The notes under the pieces: model-generated | Told to the model about the DNA's origin: nothing | The model's input: only the letters and a program-made list of their open reading frames with translations | The model's database searches: none | Shown here: piece after piece, positions 34,660 through 44,318 of the stretch | How the letters are laid out: every line of letters begins with the position of its first letter | Position numbering within the stretch: the stretch's first letter is position 1 | DNA from: an uncultured Verrucomicrobiota bacterium | Lineage (GTDB): Bacteria > Verrucomicrobiota > Kiritimatiellia > CAIVKH01 | Direction: 5' to 3' | NCBI GenBank assembly: GCA_937873455.1 | Contig: CALMYG010000043.1 | Location: 124,001-188,000 of the forward strand | DNA: 64,000 nt | Program-made: the position numbers and the translations under genes

Positions 34660-35679
34660 ATGATCAATTCAACCACCACTGCGGTGTCCATCCCGCGTAC
34701 TATCATGCGAAGGTTGCCCGGTGCATGCGTTCTCTGCCTGCTGATCACAATCCCCGGATGCGGAAAAAAAGATAAAACGGAAGAAGCAAAACCGGAGGCA
34801 GCAACTCAGGTCCAGGAAACAACCGATGTGTCCGCCCCCGTTCTTCCCCCGAAACTCTATACGGATCCGTCACAGCAGAATCGCTTTGAATCATTTTTCA
34901 CACGCGCGCAAGCCTCGTTTATCGCCCCGACTCCCGGTATGCTCATCCGGGCGGAAACCAAGTCCGGCGGACGGATCGACGGCGAATTCATCCGTTATAC
35001 CGCCGACGGGCTGGTAATGGATTCAGCCGATGGCTACGTCACATTGACCCAGGCTGAATTAACCGAGAAATCGCAGCAGGAATTGTTTGTGGGGGCTTTC
35101 AGCCGTCAATTGGCGGAGCGCCAGATGGTATTCGAGGCCGCTGATGGAAAAATAGAGGATGAAATTGCCGCCTTTTTCCTGCCTACCGGCACCCGGACCC
35201 TGGCGACCCGACGCTTTACCGCTGACCGCATGGTTCCCCGGGTTGGACCCGGCCGCCAGTATGCCGCAGTGGAAGGCGTGGAACTGTTCCGCGGCCAGAA
35301 TGTTTTTGTTGTCGATGAGGTGGATGGCTGGATCGCGGTGAAAAACGAGGATGCCGCCACCCGGGCGATCGGCTGGATTCCCAAATTTTCCTCCTTTCTG
35401 GTAAACCCGGAAAACGCCGAGGCGGTGGCTGCCGAGGTCGATACCCTAAAGGAAAGCGGCTTCATCGTCAGCGTCGATCCCCGGCGCAACGAGGCGCTGG
35501 TCGATCTTTACCAGTGGCGCATTTCGGACAGCGCCAGCGTGGAGGGGAAAAGCCGCCTGCTGGCCTTCTATTGCGGCCAGCAAAAAGGGGTACGGCTGTT
35601 CTGGGTGGATATCAAAGATTCCGCATCGGGACGCCGCTTGGCCGAATACAGCGAAAGCAAAGGCTTCAAGGTATTCTGA
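34660..35679 (+). CDS. Lipoprotein with SH3-like domain
   Basis: About 339 residues starting at the ATG with AGAGG six bases upstream; an in-frame ATG two codons earlier overlaps the ribosome site. The signal peptide ends ITIPGC, a lipobox, followed by a Lys/Glu/Ala/Thr-rich linker. Residues about 90-130 (GMLIRAETKSGGRIDGEFIRY) look like a small barrel, and residues about 180-255 (MVPRVGPGRQYAAVEGVEL, VFVVDEVDGWIAVKN, IGWIPKFSSF) follow a bacterial SH3 (SH3b) pattern. Bacterial SH3 domains often bind peptidoglycan or other surface polymers. Function unknown; divergent from ilvD. Confidence 0.7.
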   Translation: MINSTTTAVSIPRTIMRRLPGACVLCLLITIPGCGKKDKTEEAKPEAATQVQETTDVSAPVLPPKLYTDPSQQNRFESFFTRAQASFIAPTPGMLIRAETKSGGRIDGEFIRYTADGLVMDSADGYVTLTQAELTEKSQQELFVGAFSRQLAERQMVFEAADGKIEDEIAAFFLPTGTRTLATRRFTADRMVPRVGPGRQYAAVEGVELFRGQNVFVVDEVDGWIAVKNEDAATRAIGWIPKFSSFLVNPENAEAVAAEVDTLKESGFIVSVDPRRNEALVDLYQWRISDSASVEGKSRLLAFYCGQQKGVRLFWVDIKDSASGRRLAEYSESKGFKVF

Positions 35680-35682
35680 CCG

Positions 35683-36606
35683 TTACAGAATGCGGCCCAT
35701 TTTCCGGAACAGCTGGGCCCGCTCTTCGATTTCCAAGAGTTGCAGATCGGCCAGGCGATCGAGACTGAACTTTTCGACGCCAAACGATGCGGTTACCGCA
35801 CCGTAGGTCATGGCCTTGCGAATCGCCGTTTCGGTTATCGCCCCGTTACGGGCGAGCGCTCCCATAAAACCGCCGGCAAAGGTATCACCGGCTCCGGTCG
35901 GATCCTGAACATCGTCCAAGGGAAATGCCGGCATCATGGCGATGCTTTTCCGTGAGAAAAGGACGCTACCGTGTTCACCTTTTTTAATGCAGACGTAGCG
36001 CGGACCCCAATCCAAAAGCACCCGGGCGGCGCGCAGCAGGCTGTGTTCTCCCGTTAGATGACGCGCCTCCGATTCGTTCAGGGTCAGCATGGTTACGTTG
36101 CCAATCACCTTGACCAAGGCATCGCGGGCCACATTGATCCATAGGTCCATGGTATCCAACAACACAAACCGTGGCTTTTTCACTTGGTCAAGAACATGCA
36201 ATTGGAGATCCGGTGAAATGTTGGCCAAAAAAAGGAACGGTGCGCCTCGGTAGGTTTCCGGCAATTCCGGGCTGAAGGAGGCAAATACATTGAGTTCGGT
36301 CGACAAGGTGCGCCGGTTATCCATGTTATTTTCATAAACCCCGGACCACCGGAACGTCGCACCTTCCTTGACCTGCAACCCATCGGTATTGATGCCGAAT
36401 TGCCGGTATAACGACGAGAAGGCAGGCGGAAAATCCGTGCCGACCACGCCAACCATGCCGGTACGGACAAAGAAAGACGCCGCCGCACAGGCATAACTGG
36501 CGGAGCCGCCCAGAATGCTCTCGCGCTTTTCCCGTGGTGTTTCGATGGTATCGATACCGACCGAACCGACAATGACCAAATCAACCGCTGGCGAGGAAGG
36601 ACGCAT
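35683..36606 (-). CDS. PfkB-family carbohydrate kinase
   Basis: About 307 residues. Ribokinase-fold landmarks: VIVGSVGIDTIETP, the ILGGSASYACAAASFF Gly-Gly motif, and the DPTGAGDTFAGGFMGALA signature with the catalytic Asp. No HldE-type N-terminal signature is seen, so the sugar substrate is open; adenosine kinase-like members also share this architecture. ATG at 36606 is chosen with a weak GAAAG; an upstream TTG (36621) could add five residues. It directly follows gmhA in a six-gene operon, raising the possibility of a heptose-related kinase. Confidence 0.82.
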   Translation of the reverse strand: MRPSSPAVDLVIVGSVGIDTIETPREKRESILGGSASYACAAASFFVRTGMVGVVGTDFPPAFSSLYRQFGINTDGLQVKEGATFRWSGVYENNMDNRRTLSTELNVFASFSPELPETYRGAPFLFLANISPDLQLHVLDQVKKPRFVLLDTMDLWINVARDALVKVIGNVTMLTLNESEARHLTGEHSLLRAARVLLDWGPRYVCIKKGEHGSVLFSRKSIAMMPAFPLDDVQDPTGAGDTFAGGFMGALARNGAITETAIRKAMTYGAVTASFGVEKFSLDRLADLQLLEIEERAQLFRKMGRIL

Positions 36607-36622
36607 AGGAAAATCTTTCAAT

Positions 36623-37204
36623 TTAGGCGGAAGCTTCGCTTGCCACCATGATTTCCTCCAGGCGCTCGCAGATCAGGTGAAAAAGCAACTGATGGCCTTC
36701 CTGAATACGCGGCGTACTGGAGGTGGATTGTAGGCAAAACAGGATATCGGAGGCGGGCGCCAGTCGTCCACCCGCGCCGCCGGTCATGCCGATCACGGCA
36801 AGCCCGTTTGCCCGGGCCGCCGCCACGGCGCGCATGACGTTTTCGGCATTGCCGCTGGTGGAGATCGCCCACAACACATCGCCCGGGCGGCCCAGGGCCT
36901 GAACTTGTTTTTCAAACACCTGGGCGAAATCGTAATCGTTGCCGATGGCGGTCATGGTTGACGTGTCAGTCGACAAGGCAATCGCCGCGTAGGGCCGACG
37001 CTCTTTCAGAAAGCGATTGAGAAACTCACCGGCAATATGCTGGGCATCGGCGGCGCTGCCGCCATTGCCGCACAACAACACTTTGCCACCGGCTTGCAGA
37101 CAGGCGGCAATCCGCTGCGCGGTCGTTTCCACCTGCTCCAGCATGGAGCCAAAAACTTCATCAGCCACGGCAAGGTATTGTTCGGCAATCTGATTGGCGT
37201 CCAT
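36623..37204 (-). CDS. gmhA: Phosphoheptose isomerase-like SIS-domain protein
   Basis: 193 residues. GmhA isomerises sedoheptulose-7-phosphate to glycero-manno-heptose-7-phosphate, the first step of LPS-core ADP-heptose. Typical segments: LCGNGGSAADAQHIAGEF followed by LNRF, AIALSTDTSTMTAIGNDY, the SIS motif AISTSGNAENVMRA, and a late zinc-site-like segment TPRIQEGHQLLFH. Adjacent to a PfkB kinase but the usual gmhB and hldE are not seen. DiaA-like proteins share the fold; the ALSTDTSTMTAIGNDY block favours GmhA. Confidence 0.88.
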   Translation of the reverse strand: MDANQIAEQYLAVADEVFGSMLEQVETTAQRIAACLQAGGKVLLCGNGGSAADAQHIAGEFLNRFLKERRPYAAIALSTDTSTMTAIGNDYDFAQVFEKQVQALGRPGDVLWAISTSGNAENVMRAVAAARANGLAVIGMTGGAGGRLAPASDILFCLQSTSSTPRIQEGHQLLFHLICERLEEIMVASEASA

Positions 37205-37206
37205 GA

Positions 37207-37779
37207 TCAGGGTGTGTCTCCGGTCGGCGGGGGCATGGGGGTTATTTCCTGCGCTTTCGGTTCTTTCTCCTTCACAATCTCCTCGATTTTAATTTCGATC
37301 CCCCGGATATCCGCGATGCCGATCTTGTCGTGAATGATTTGCCTGGCCCGCTCCTGCAACATCCGGCTGATATCCGGCACCGGCGCACCGGAACGGATTT
37401 TTACCTCCATGACCACGTCCAAACTTTCATCCAAGGCCGTTACCCGCGGCGTCAAAGCGAGAATCGTGGGAAATTCCGTCCGGATGTGGCTGAGAAAATC
37501 CTGCAGGGCCTTGAGGCTGATGCTGATGGCGCCGAATTCCGTTTCGTACGCCAGGTAGGAACTTCCGGGACGGGATGAAAGCCCGGTTAATACGTAGGCA
37601 AACAAGGCGATCAGCAAGGCCAAGCCGACCAGAATGACGGCATGACGCTGCTGGATCAGCGACTCCATGAAGCCGACCCAGATGTCGCCGCCTTGAAACG
37701 CGGGCAGCAACACGCGAAACAGCAGGCCGATCAAGGTCGCGCCGATCAGCAAACCGAGCAGGCGATGCGCCCATTTCAT
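37207..37779 (-). CDS. amaP: AmaP-like membrane anchor of the Asp23 system
   Basis: 190 residues. Two hydrophobic helices (LLGLLIGATLIGLLFRVLL and AVILVGLALLIALFAYVL) are followed by a soluble domain related to Asp23 (LAYETEFGAISISLKALQDF, LDVVMEVKIRSGAP). In Firmicutes AmaP tethers Asp23 to the membrane as part of envelope-stress homeostasis. Its start overlaps the asp23 stop by four bases, so the pair is translationally coupled. C-terminus is Pro-rich. Confidence 0.78.
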   Translation of the reverse strand: MKWAHRLLGLLIGATLIGLLFRVLLPAFQGGDIWVGFMESLIQQRHAVILVGLALLIALFAYVLTGLSSRPGSSYLAYETEFGAISISLKALQDFLSHIRTEFPTILALTPRVTALDESLDVVMEVKIRSGAPVPDISRMLQERARQIIHDKIGIADIRGIEIKIEEIVKEKEPKAQEITPMPPPTGDTP

Positions 37780-38237
37780 CCCGCGGATTCCCGTAATTCA
37801 CCGCGTTCGGCATCAGTCGGAAGTTTGACGCCCTGTACGACCACTTGAACCGCCTTGACGTGTTTTCCGGTCATTTGCTCCACCGCTTGACGCACTTCGG
37901 TTTGCAATTGCCAGGCTACATGCGGGATGCGCACGCCGTAATCGAGAATCACATGGATTTCGATGACCACGCCCGAATCCTCGAAGGTTACGCGAATACC
38001 ACGGTCGCCGGATTTTTTGCTGCGGATGATACCGGCCAGGTCGTCGACAATACCGCCGCTCATTTCACTGACGCCGGGCACTTTGATGGCGGCCAGGCGG
38101 GCAATGGTGGCGATCACATTGTTATGAATATGAACCGACCCAAGCTCGGTGTCGTTTTCGATATGATCCCCGTTGATTTCGTGTTGATCCAAGGCGACCC
38201 CGAGGGAATCGCCGGCCACTGTATCCGATTTCGCCAT
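37776..38237 (-). CDS. Asp23/Gls24-family envelope stress protein
   Basis: 153 residues. The Asp23 domain is visible in GSVHIHNNVIATIARLAAIKVPGVSEM, shortened here to HIHNNVIATIARLAA, and VEIHVILDYGVRIPHVAWQLQ plus VRQAVEQMTGKHVKAVQVVV. Family members form membrane-associated oligomers through AmaP. It lies four bases after accC and overlaps amaP. The N-terminal 25 residues are variable. Confidence 0.88.
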   Translation of the reverse strand: MAKSDTVAGDSLGVALDQHEINGDHIENDTELGSVHIHNNVIATIARLAAIKVPGVSEMSGGIVDDLAGIIRSKKSGDRGIRVTFEDSGVVIEIHVILDYGVRIPHVAWQLQTEVRQAVEQMTGKHVKAVQVVVQGVKLPTDAERGELRESAG

Positions 38238-38240
38238 AAT

Positions 38241-39623
38241 TTACCTCGCTTCTTTGCTGGATTCATTCGACAGGAAGCCTTCGTTCAGGAAGCCCTCCAG
38301 GAACGTCGTAGTGTACTCGCCTTTTTGGAACCGGGCATCCGCCATCAACGCCAGCCCCAAGGGCGTGGTGGTATGAACACCCTCAATCATGAATTCGCCA
38401 AGCGCACGGTTCATGCGGGCGATCGCCTGGTCGCGATTTTCAGCATGCACAATGATCTTGCCGATCATGCTATCGTAATAAGGCGGGATGTCATAGCCGT
38501 TGTAGACATGGGAATCCACCCGAACCCCGAGGCCTCCGGGTTGTTTCAGGAAGGAAATATGACCCGGCGAGGGAATAAAATCGCGGTAGGGATTTTCCGC
38601 ATTCACCCGGAACTCAATCGCATGGCCTTTGATTTCCAGGTTTTTCTGGGAGAAGGAAAGCTTTTCCCCCGACGCCACCCGGATTTGTTCCCGCACCAGA
38701 TCCACACCGGTAATTTCCTCGGTAATCGGATGTTCGACTTGAATGCGGGTGTTCATTTCCATGAAATAAAAATCGCCCGATTGTCGGTCGTACAAAAATT
38801 CTATGGTTCCGGCATTCCGGTAGCCAACCGCCTCCACCGCCTTCAAGGCCGCGCGCCCCAGACGTTTCCGGGTGTCCTCGTTGATCACCGGCGAGGGCGC
38901 TTCTTCCACCAGCTTCTGGTGTCGCCGCTGGATGCTGCAATCCCGTTCAAACAAATGGCAGGCGTTGCCGTGGTGATCCGCAATAACTTGCACTTCGATA
39001 TGGCGGGCCTGATCGATGAATTTTTCGATGTACACTTCGGCGTTGGAAAAAGCCCGTTCCGCTTCATTGCTTGCGGTCATGAAGCCCTGAACCAAACTGA
39101 CGTCGTTACGGGCAACCCGCATGCCTTTTCCGCCGCCGCCGGCAACCGCCTTGATGAGTACCGGGTAGCCGATCTTGTGGGCGATCTTTAATGCTTCCTC
39201 CTGCGTTCGCACGACGCCTTCGCTGCCGGGCGCAATCGGCACCCCGGCTTTTTTCATCGTGTCCCGCGCCACCGATTTATTGCCCATCATCCGGATGTTG
39301 TCGGGAGTCGGGCCAATGAAGGCGATGTTGCAGTTTTTGCAGATTTCCGCGAAATGGGCGTTTTCCGAGAGAAAGCCGTACCCCGGGTGAATCGCGTCCA
39401 CATCGGCTACTTCCGCCGCGCTGATGATGTTGGCGATTTTCAGGTAGCTGTCCTTGCCGGCGGGCGGTCCGATACAAACCGCTTCGTCCGCCATTTGTAC
39501 GTGCAGCGACTTTTGATCGGCCGTGGAATAGACGGCAATCGACTTGATGCCCATTTCACGACAGGCCCGAATGACCCGGAGGGCAATTTCGCCCCGGTTG
39601 GCGATGAGAATGCGTTCAAACAT
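38241..39623 (-). CDS. accC: Biotin carboxylase subunit of acetyl-CoA carboxylase
   Basis: 460 residues, normal AccC size. ATP-grasp enzyme carboxylating the biotin on AccB. Landmarks: [52 protein letters not shown] (glycine-rich ATP loop), [33 protein letters not shown] and [20 protein letters not shown]. Directly after accB and before asp23. AccA and AccD are not nearby. Confidence 0.97.
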   Translation of the reverse strand: MFERILIANRGEIALRVIRACREMGIKSIAVYSTADQKSLHVQMADEAVCIGPPAGKDSYLKIANIISAAEVADVDAIHPGYGFLSENAHFAEICKNCNIAFIGPTPDNIRMMGNKSVARDTMKKAGVPIAPGSEGVVRTQEEALKIAHKIGYPVLIKAVAGGGGKGMRVARNDVSLVQGFMTASNEAERAFSNAEVYIEKFIDQARHIEVQVIADHHGNACHLFERDCSIQRRHQKLVEEAPSPVINEDTRKRLGRAALKAVEAVGYRNAGTIEFLYDRQSGDFYFMEMNTRIQVEHPITEEITGVDLVREQIRVASGEKLSFSQKNLEIKGHAIEFRVNAENPYRDFIPSPGHISFLKQPGGLGVRVDSHVYNGYDIPPYYDSMIGKIIVHAENRDQAIARMNRALGEFMIEGVHTTTPLGLALMADARFQKGEYTTTFLEGFLNEGFLSNESSKEAR

Positions 39624-39628
39624 GGCGT

Positions 39629-40111
39629 TTACTTGGGTTCAACCAGGAAAAGCGGCTGGCCATATTCCACCGCCGTGGCGTTTTCGACCAGAATCTTGCG
39701 AATGGTTCCGCAGACCTCCGCCTTGATTTCATTCATTACCTTCATGGCTTCAATAATGCAGACCACGGATTCCGCCTCGACGGTTCCGCCGACCGCGGCG
39801 TACGGTTCGGCCTCGGGAGAAGCGGAGCGGTAGAACGTGCCGACCATGGGCGATTTGATTTCGATTAAATTGGAGGGCAATTCCTCTTTTGCCGGAGCGG
39901 CTGGCGCGGAGGGCGCTCCGCCGGCAACCGCCGGGGCCGGGGCAAACGAAGGATAATATGGCCCTGGGGCTTGCCCCATCATGACCTGTGGCGCCGCTCC
40001 AGCATAGGGACGCCGAACGGTGATGCGGAAGCCTTCCTCGGCCAACTCGAACTCGGAGAGTTCGTTTTCTTTCATCAACTCGATGATTTTCTTGATCTCT
40101 TTGATATCCAT
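39629..40111 (-). CDS. accB: Biotin carboxyl carrier protein of acetyl-CoA carboxylase
   Basis: 160 residues. N-terminal [14 protein letters not shown], a Pro/Ala-rich linker and the biotinyl domain [18 protein letters not shown] with the thumb, then [14 protein letters not shown], whose Lys in EAMKM-type sequence (here EAMKV) accepts biotin. First gene of the acc-asp23-amaP-gmhA-pfkB operon, five bases ahead of accC. bioA earlier in the window supplies its cofactor. The 107-base gap upstream shows no clear promoter. Confidence 0.95.
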   Translation of the reverse strand: MDIKEIKKIIELMKENELSEFELAEEGFRITVRRPYAGAAPQVMMGQAPGPYYPSFAPAPAVAGGAPSAPAAPAKEELPSNLIEIKSPMVGTFYRSASPEAEPYAAVGGTVEAESVVCIIEAMKVMNEIKAEVCGTIRKILVENATAVEYGQPLFLVEPK

Positions 40112-40218
40112 AAGGTTTTACTCCCCATGTCCTCTTTCGCCGCCGGACCTGAAGACCTTTCACGTCCGTTGGTGATTATTTTTAACAGGATGATGTCGAT
40201 TTGTCCATGAGACATCCG

Positions 40219-41193
40219 TTACAAAGGCACAACCGCCTCCCAAACCGAGGATTCCGGCACATTGCCTTCGAGGTAGCGGCGGGCGTCTTCAACCCGGCGC
40301 AGGCGCTGCAGCGCCCCGCTCACCCCATAGGCCGCGGCTTGCTGCGTCGCCTGTTCCTGGTGTTCCGGGTAAAACAGACAGGCGGGATCAGCCCCGCCAG
40401 CCAACGCCAAGACATCCCGCTCCCACTGGTAGAGGGTTCGCAATACTTCCTGACGGGCCCCAACCACCCGGGCTTGGGCTCGTGCCTCAATGACTTCTTT
40501 GTCGACTTCATCGGTCGCCCGCTCTTTTTCCTCATGTTCCGCCCGGTCGCGAACCTCCCGCAACAAAGCGCCAATCCAGGCGCTTTGCTCCAGGGGCGAT
40601 TCCTGTCCGGTGCGGCGGCGCAACCAATCCAGCATGACCCGCTCCACCGGAGAATCGATCTCTTTCACGCCGGCGCTTCCGACCGGAAGCAACTGGCAAC
40701 GGGAGCGAATGGTCGGCAGCAGGGTTTGCGGGCTGTCGGTGACCAGCAGCAACAGGCAGCGCGACGGAGGCTCCTCCAAGGTCTTGAGAAACGCGTTCGC
40801 CGAATTTTCGTTGAGCCGGTGTGCATCCTGGATAACCGCCACTTTCCATCCGCCCTCGAAGGAGGTCTGGCGCAGAACATGATTGAGCTCCCGCATCTGA
40901 TCGATACTGATCACCCGGCTTTTCATTTCGGGTTCCACCCAGGCCATATCCGGATGGGTCCGGTTTTGAACGAGGCGACATCCCCGGCATTGTCCGCACG
41001 GACGCAAAGGACCCTCCGCCTCGCAATACAACCATTGACCCGCGAGTTCAGCCAGGGCCACTCCCCAAGCGGTTCGCGGCGCGGATACGACATACCCGTG
41101 CGCCAGTCGCCCGCGCTCGCCTGTCGCCTTGAACAGGTCGAACGCCGCGCAAACCGGCTCAGGCAAGGACGCGCTGGACCCAATGCCAGACAT
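40219..41193 (-). CDS. holB: DNA polymerase III delta prime subunit
   Basis: About 324 residues from the ATG within the end of tmk (overlap about 35 bases). The clamp-loader AAA+ pattern: GYVVSAPRTAWGVAL in place of an intact P-loop, a zinc-binding cysteine set (YCEAEGPLRPCGQCRGC), ISIDQMRELNHVLRQTSFEGG and VAVIQDAHRLNENSANAF, and LKTLEEPP followed by TIRSRCQLLP (the SRC motif). Delta prime does not hydrolyse ATP, so the degenerate P-loop is normal. It helps load the sliding clamp. A longer in-frame start would lie well inside tmk. Confidence 0.88.
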   Translation of the reverse strand: MSGIGSSASLPEPVCAAFDLFKATGERGRLAHGYVVSAPRTAWGVALAELAGQWLYCEAEGPLRPCGQCRGCRLVQNRTHPDMAWVEPEMKSRVISIDQMRELNHVLRQTSFEGGWKVAVIQDAHRLNENSANAFLKTLEEPPSRCLLLLVTDSPQTLLPTIRSRCQLLPVGSAGVKEIDSPVERVMLDWLRRRTGQESPLEQSAWIGALLREVRDRAEHEEKERATDEVDKEVIEARAQARVVGARQEVLRTLYQWERDVLALAGGADPACLFYPEHQEQATQQAAAYGVSGALQRLRRVEDARRYLEGNVPESSVWEAVVPL

Positions 41194-41806
41194 CAGCCTC
41201 CACCTCGGCGGGATCGCGCGCCGCATCGATTTTCCGGAACCGTTCCGGATAACGCCCGGCCAATTCCAGGTATCCGCGACGCACCCGCTCATGAAATTCG
41301 CGCGCTTCGTTTTCAATCCGGTCGGACTTTTGAAACAACTCCCGTTGACGGCTGGCGATCCGTTCGAACCCGGTGGCCACTTCGACATCCATCAACAGGG
41401 TCAGGTCAGGCGTGGCGCCGTTGATCGCGAATTGATTGATGGCGATCATTTGCTCCACCTCAAAACCGCGCCCATACCCCTGATAGACCGTCGTCGAGTC
41501 GGCAAAACGATCACAGATGACATGGGTTCCGCGCTCGAGGGCGGGAATGATGACGTTGCGCACCAACTGGGCCCGGCTGGCCGCGAATAAAAATACTTCG
41601 GTTTCGTCACAGAGCGGTTCGCCGGCCTTGTCGTACTGGAGAATTTCCCGAATGGCTTCTCCGGTGGGCGTGCCGCCGGGTTCCCGGGTGTAGATCACTT
41701 CATGACCTTCCGCGGTCAGGCGGGCAAGTAGCCGTTTGGCCTGGGTGGTTTTCCCGCCGCCCTCCGGTCCCTCAAACGTAATAAACTTTCCGGCGCGTCG
41801 GCTCAT
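41159..41806 (-). CDS. tmk: Thymidylate kinase
   Basis: About 215 residues from the ATG that overlaps the cysS stop (ATGA). P-loop EGPEGGGKTTQA, YTREPGGTPTGEAIR, the DR motif in VICDRFADSTTVYQGYGRG, and FQKSDRIENE late. It phosphorylates dTMP to dTDP. The Arg after the P-loop region is replaced by other residues, so the lid class is not clear. Runs straight into holB, a frequent tmk-holB order in bacteria. Confidence 0.95.
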   Translation of the reverse strand: MSRRAGKFITFEGPEGGGKTTQAKRLLARLTAEGHEVIYTREPGGTPTGEAIREILQYDKAGEPLCDETEVFLFAASRAQLVRNVIIPALERGTHVICDRFADSTTVYQGYGRGFEVEQMIAINQFAINGATPDLTLLMDVEVATGFERIASRQRELFQKSDRIENEAREFHERVRRGYLELAGRYPERFRKIDAARDPAEVEADVWHWVQRVLA

Positions 41807-43206
41807 GCCTTCCGCCTCACTTTCACGCCCTGCGGCGTATCTTTCACGGTATAACCGGCGGCTTCGATTTCCGCGCGCAGGCGGTCGGATTCCGCCCAAT
41901 TCCTGGCGGTTCGCGCATCCGTTCGGGCCGTCACCAGCGCAAGTACCCCGGGAGGAATCGCTTCTTCCACCGGCTGCAGGAATCCCAGTACACGGTCGAA
42001 ATCATCCCAGACCGCCAAAGCCGCCGCCGCGCCGGCGGCATCCAACGCACCGGCATCCAACGCCCGGTTACCGCTGCGCAACATTTCGAAAACCGCCGCC
42101 ATCGCGCCGGAGATGTTCAGATCATCACCGAGGGAGGAACGAAAACCCGCATCGGCATCCGCCGCCCAAACAGGTCGTGTTCCGGCGATGGCCCCGCCCG
42201 CGTGCTCCTGTAGCCGGGCGCGAAATTCATCCAAACGGGAAAGCGCCGCCTTGGCCGCATCCAGTCCGGCCAGGGTAAAATTCAACGACTGCCGGTAGTG
42301 CGTGGAAATAAGTTCATACCGGATTTCCCGTCCGCTGTACCCCCGGGCCAGCAAATCGCGCAACGTGAAAAAGTTGCCCGCCGACTTGGACATTTTTTTG
42401 CCTTCGACAATCAGGTGCGCGTTATGCAACCAGTAGTGGACAAATTTATGACCGGTCGCCGCCTCGCTCTGGGCAATTTCATCGTCGTGGTGCGGGAAAA
42501 TATTATCCATGCCGCCGCAATGGATATCGAATGTGCTGCCCAGATACTTCATGCTCATCGCCGAACATTCAATATGCCAGCCGGGCCGGCCTCGTCCCCA
42601 TGGCGATTCCCAATAGACATCGCCATCTTTTTCGTCCCAGGCCTTCCACAAGGCGAAGTCGCCGATGTGCTCCTTTTCGTACTCGTCCTGAGCCACCCGC
42701 GCCCCCGGACGCAAACCCGATAGGTCGAGGCGACACAAGCACCCGTAGTGCGGAAACTTGGAAATGCTGAAATAGACCGATCGGTCGTCCGATTGATACG
42801 CATACCCCTTTTCGATCAGGGTTTCGATCAGTGCAATCATTTCCGGCACGTGATCCGTGGCCGCGGGATAGTGCTCGGCCCGCTCAATATTCAGCGTAGC
42901 CAGATCTTCAAAAAACGCATCGATAAAAGGCCGGGTATAGTCCCGCAGCGGCACTCCCTTTTCCCGGCTGGACCGGATGGTCTTATCATCTACATCGGTC
43001 AGGTTCATGACGTGAAACACCTCATAGCCGAAGTATTTCAGCGTGCGCCGGAGCAGGTCCTCGAAGGTATAACACCGCAAATTTCCGATGTGGGCGTAGT
43101 TATACACCGTGGGACCGCAGGTATACATGCGGACCCGACCGGCATCGATTGGCGTAAAAACATCCAGATTCCGGGTTAAGGTATTGTAAAAACTCAAATT
43201 CGTCAT
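41803..43206 (-). CDS. cysS: Cysteinyl-tRNA synthetase
   Basis: 467 residues. The HIGH-like motif is [19 protein letters not shown], with CGPTVYN ahead. Zinc site residues are in [11 protein letters not shown] and [20 protein letters not shown]. The KMSKS motif is [11 protein letters not shown]. The C-terminal anticodon part is helical ([17 protein letters not shown]). First gene of the cysS-tmk-holB run. Upstream of it, 43207-43365, I see no T-box or other leader signal. Confidence 0.97.
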   Translation of the reverse strand: MTNLSFYNTLTRNLDVFTPIDAGRVRMYTCGPTVYNYAHIGNLRCYTFEDLLRRTLKYFGYEVFHVMNLTDVDDKTIRSSREKGVPLRDYTRPFIDAFFEDLATLNIERAEHYPAATDHVPEMIALIETLIEKGYAYQSDDRSVYFSISKFPHYGCLCRLDLSGLRPGARVAQDEYEKEHIGDFALWKAWDEKDGDVYWESPWGRGRPGWHIECSAMSMKYLGSTFDIHCGGMDNIFPHHDDEIAQSEAATGHKFVHYWLHNAHLIVEGKKMSKSAGNFFTLRDLLARGYSGREIRYELISTHYRQSLNFTLAGLDAAKAALSRLDEFRARLQEHAGGAIAGTRPVWAADADAGFRSSLGDDLNISGAMAAVFEMLRSGNRALDAGALDAAGAAAALAVWDDFDRVLGFLQPVEEAIPPGVLALVTARTDARTARNWAESDRLRAEIEAAGYTVKDTPQGVKVRRKA

Positions 43207-43365
43207 GGGCGGGCAGCATATACCGCACCCGCCTCCCGAGGCAACGAGGGAATTTCGGTTATCCGGATTGAACGTGGCCGACGCCTTGGCGTACCTTGTA
43301 GCAGGTAACTACCGGTGTATCGGCCGTGCTGACCGGTTGCCTTTAATGAAACCCGCGAGGATAAC

Positions 43366-44304
43366 ATGAGTTGGAATCCAACCTTGGAACCGGCGTGCCC
43401 GGAGGACGGCGCCCTTGATGCCATTGAAACCTTGATCATTCCGCGTTCCCGCGATCTGGGCGGGTTTGAAGTCCGGCGGGCCCTGCCCGCTCCGGCCCGT
43501 CAGATGGTCGGTCCCTTCATCTTCTTTGATCAGGTGGGCCCGGCGGAATTTATTACCGGAAAAGGCGTCGATATTCGTCCGCACCCGCATATCGGACTCT
43601 CCACCGTAACGTACCTTTATCGGGGGGAGTTCCAGCACCGCGACTCGCTGGGCACCAATCAGATGATCCTTCCGGGCGAAGTGAACTGGATGACCGCCGG
43701 TCGCGGCGTCACCCATTCCGAACGCACCAGCGCGCTGACCCGACAACGCCCTCACGACCTATTCGGCATTCAAACCTGGGTGGCCCTGCCCGAAGCCATG
43801 GAAGACGCCACGCCGGCTTTTGAACATCGCGAGCGGGGCGCCCTGCCCTTCCTGGAAGCCGAAGGCAAACAGGTCCGGGTAATTCTCGGATCGGCCTACG
43901 GGGCGCGTTCACCCGTCGAAATATTTTCCGACATGTTTTATGTGGATGCCATTCTCGAACCCGGCGCAACCATACCCCTGCCCGACAACCATGAAGACCG
44001 GGGCGTCTACGTGGTGCAAGGTTCGGTTACGATTGCCGGTCAATCCTTTGCCTCCGGTCGCATGATGGTTTTTCGTCCCGGCGACCGCGTCGCCCTGAAG
44101 GCCGGACCCGAAGGCGCCCGCCTGATGTTGCTCGGCGGTGAAACTTTAAACGGCCCCCGTTATATTTGGTGGAATTTTGTCGCGTCCTCCCGGGAAAAAA
44201 TCGAGGAGGCCAAAGCCGCCTGGCGTCGGCAAGACTGGGGTACCGGCCCGTTTCACCTTCCTCCCGGCGACGATAATGAGTTCGCCATCGCCCCGGAAAA
44301 TTAA
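43366..44304 (+). CDS. Pirin-family cupin protein
   Basis: 312 residues, standard pirin length. Bicupin with metal ligands in RPHPHIGLSTVTYLY (two His), EFQHRDSLG (His) and GRGVTHSER (His/Glu). The C-terminal cupin domain has DNHEDRGVYVVQGSVTIAG. Bacterial pirins include quercetinase-like dioxygenases and regulators, so no substrate is assigned. Ribosome site GAGG precedes the ATG. The amylase gene follows 14 bases later. Confidence 0.92.
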   Translation: MSWNPTLEPACPEDGALDAIETLIIPRSRDLGGFEVRRALPAPARQMVGPFIFFDQVGPAEFITGKGVDIRPHPHIGLSTVTYLYRGEFQHRDSLGTNQMILPGEVNWMTAGRGVTHSERTSALTRQRPHDLFGIQTWVALPEAMEDATPAFEHRERGALPFLEAEGKQVRVILGSAYGARSPVEIFSDMFYVDAILEPGATIPLPDNHEDRGVYVVQGSVTIAGQSFASGRMMVFRPGDRVALKAGPEGARLMLLGGETLNGPRYIWWNFVASSREKIEEAKAAWRRQDWGTGPFHLPPGDDNEFAIAPEN

Positions 44305-44318
44305 CGCATCGAACCGCC

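Noticed and set aside
41000-41193. Degenerate P-loop in HolB as a sign of decay
   Set aside because: Delta prime subunits normally lack an active P-loop, while the zinc cysteines and the SRC motif are intact.
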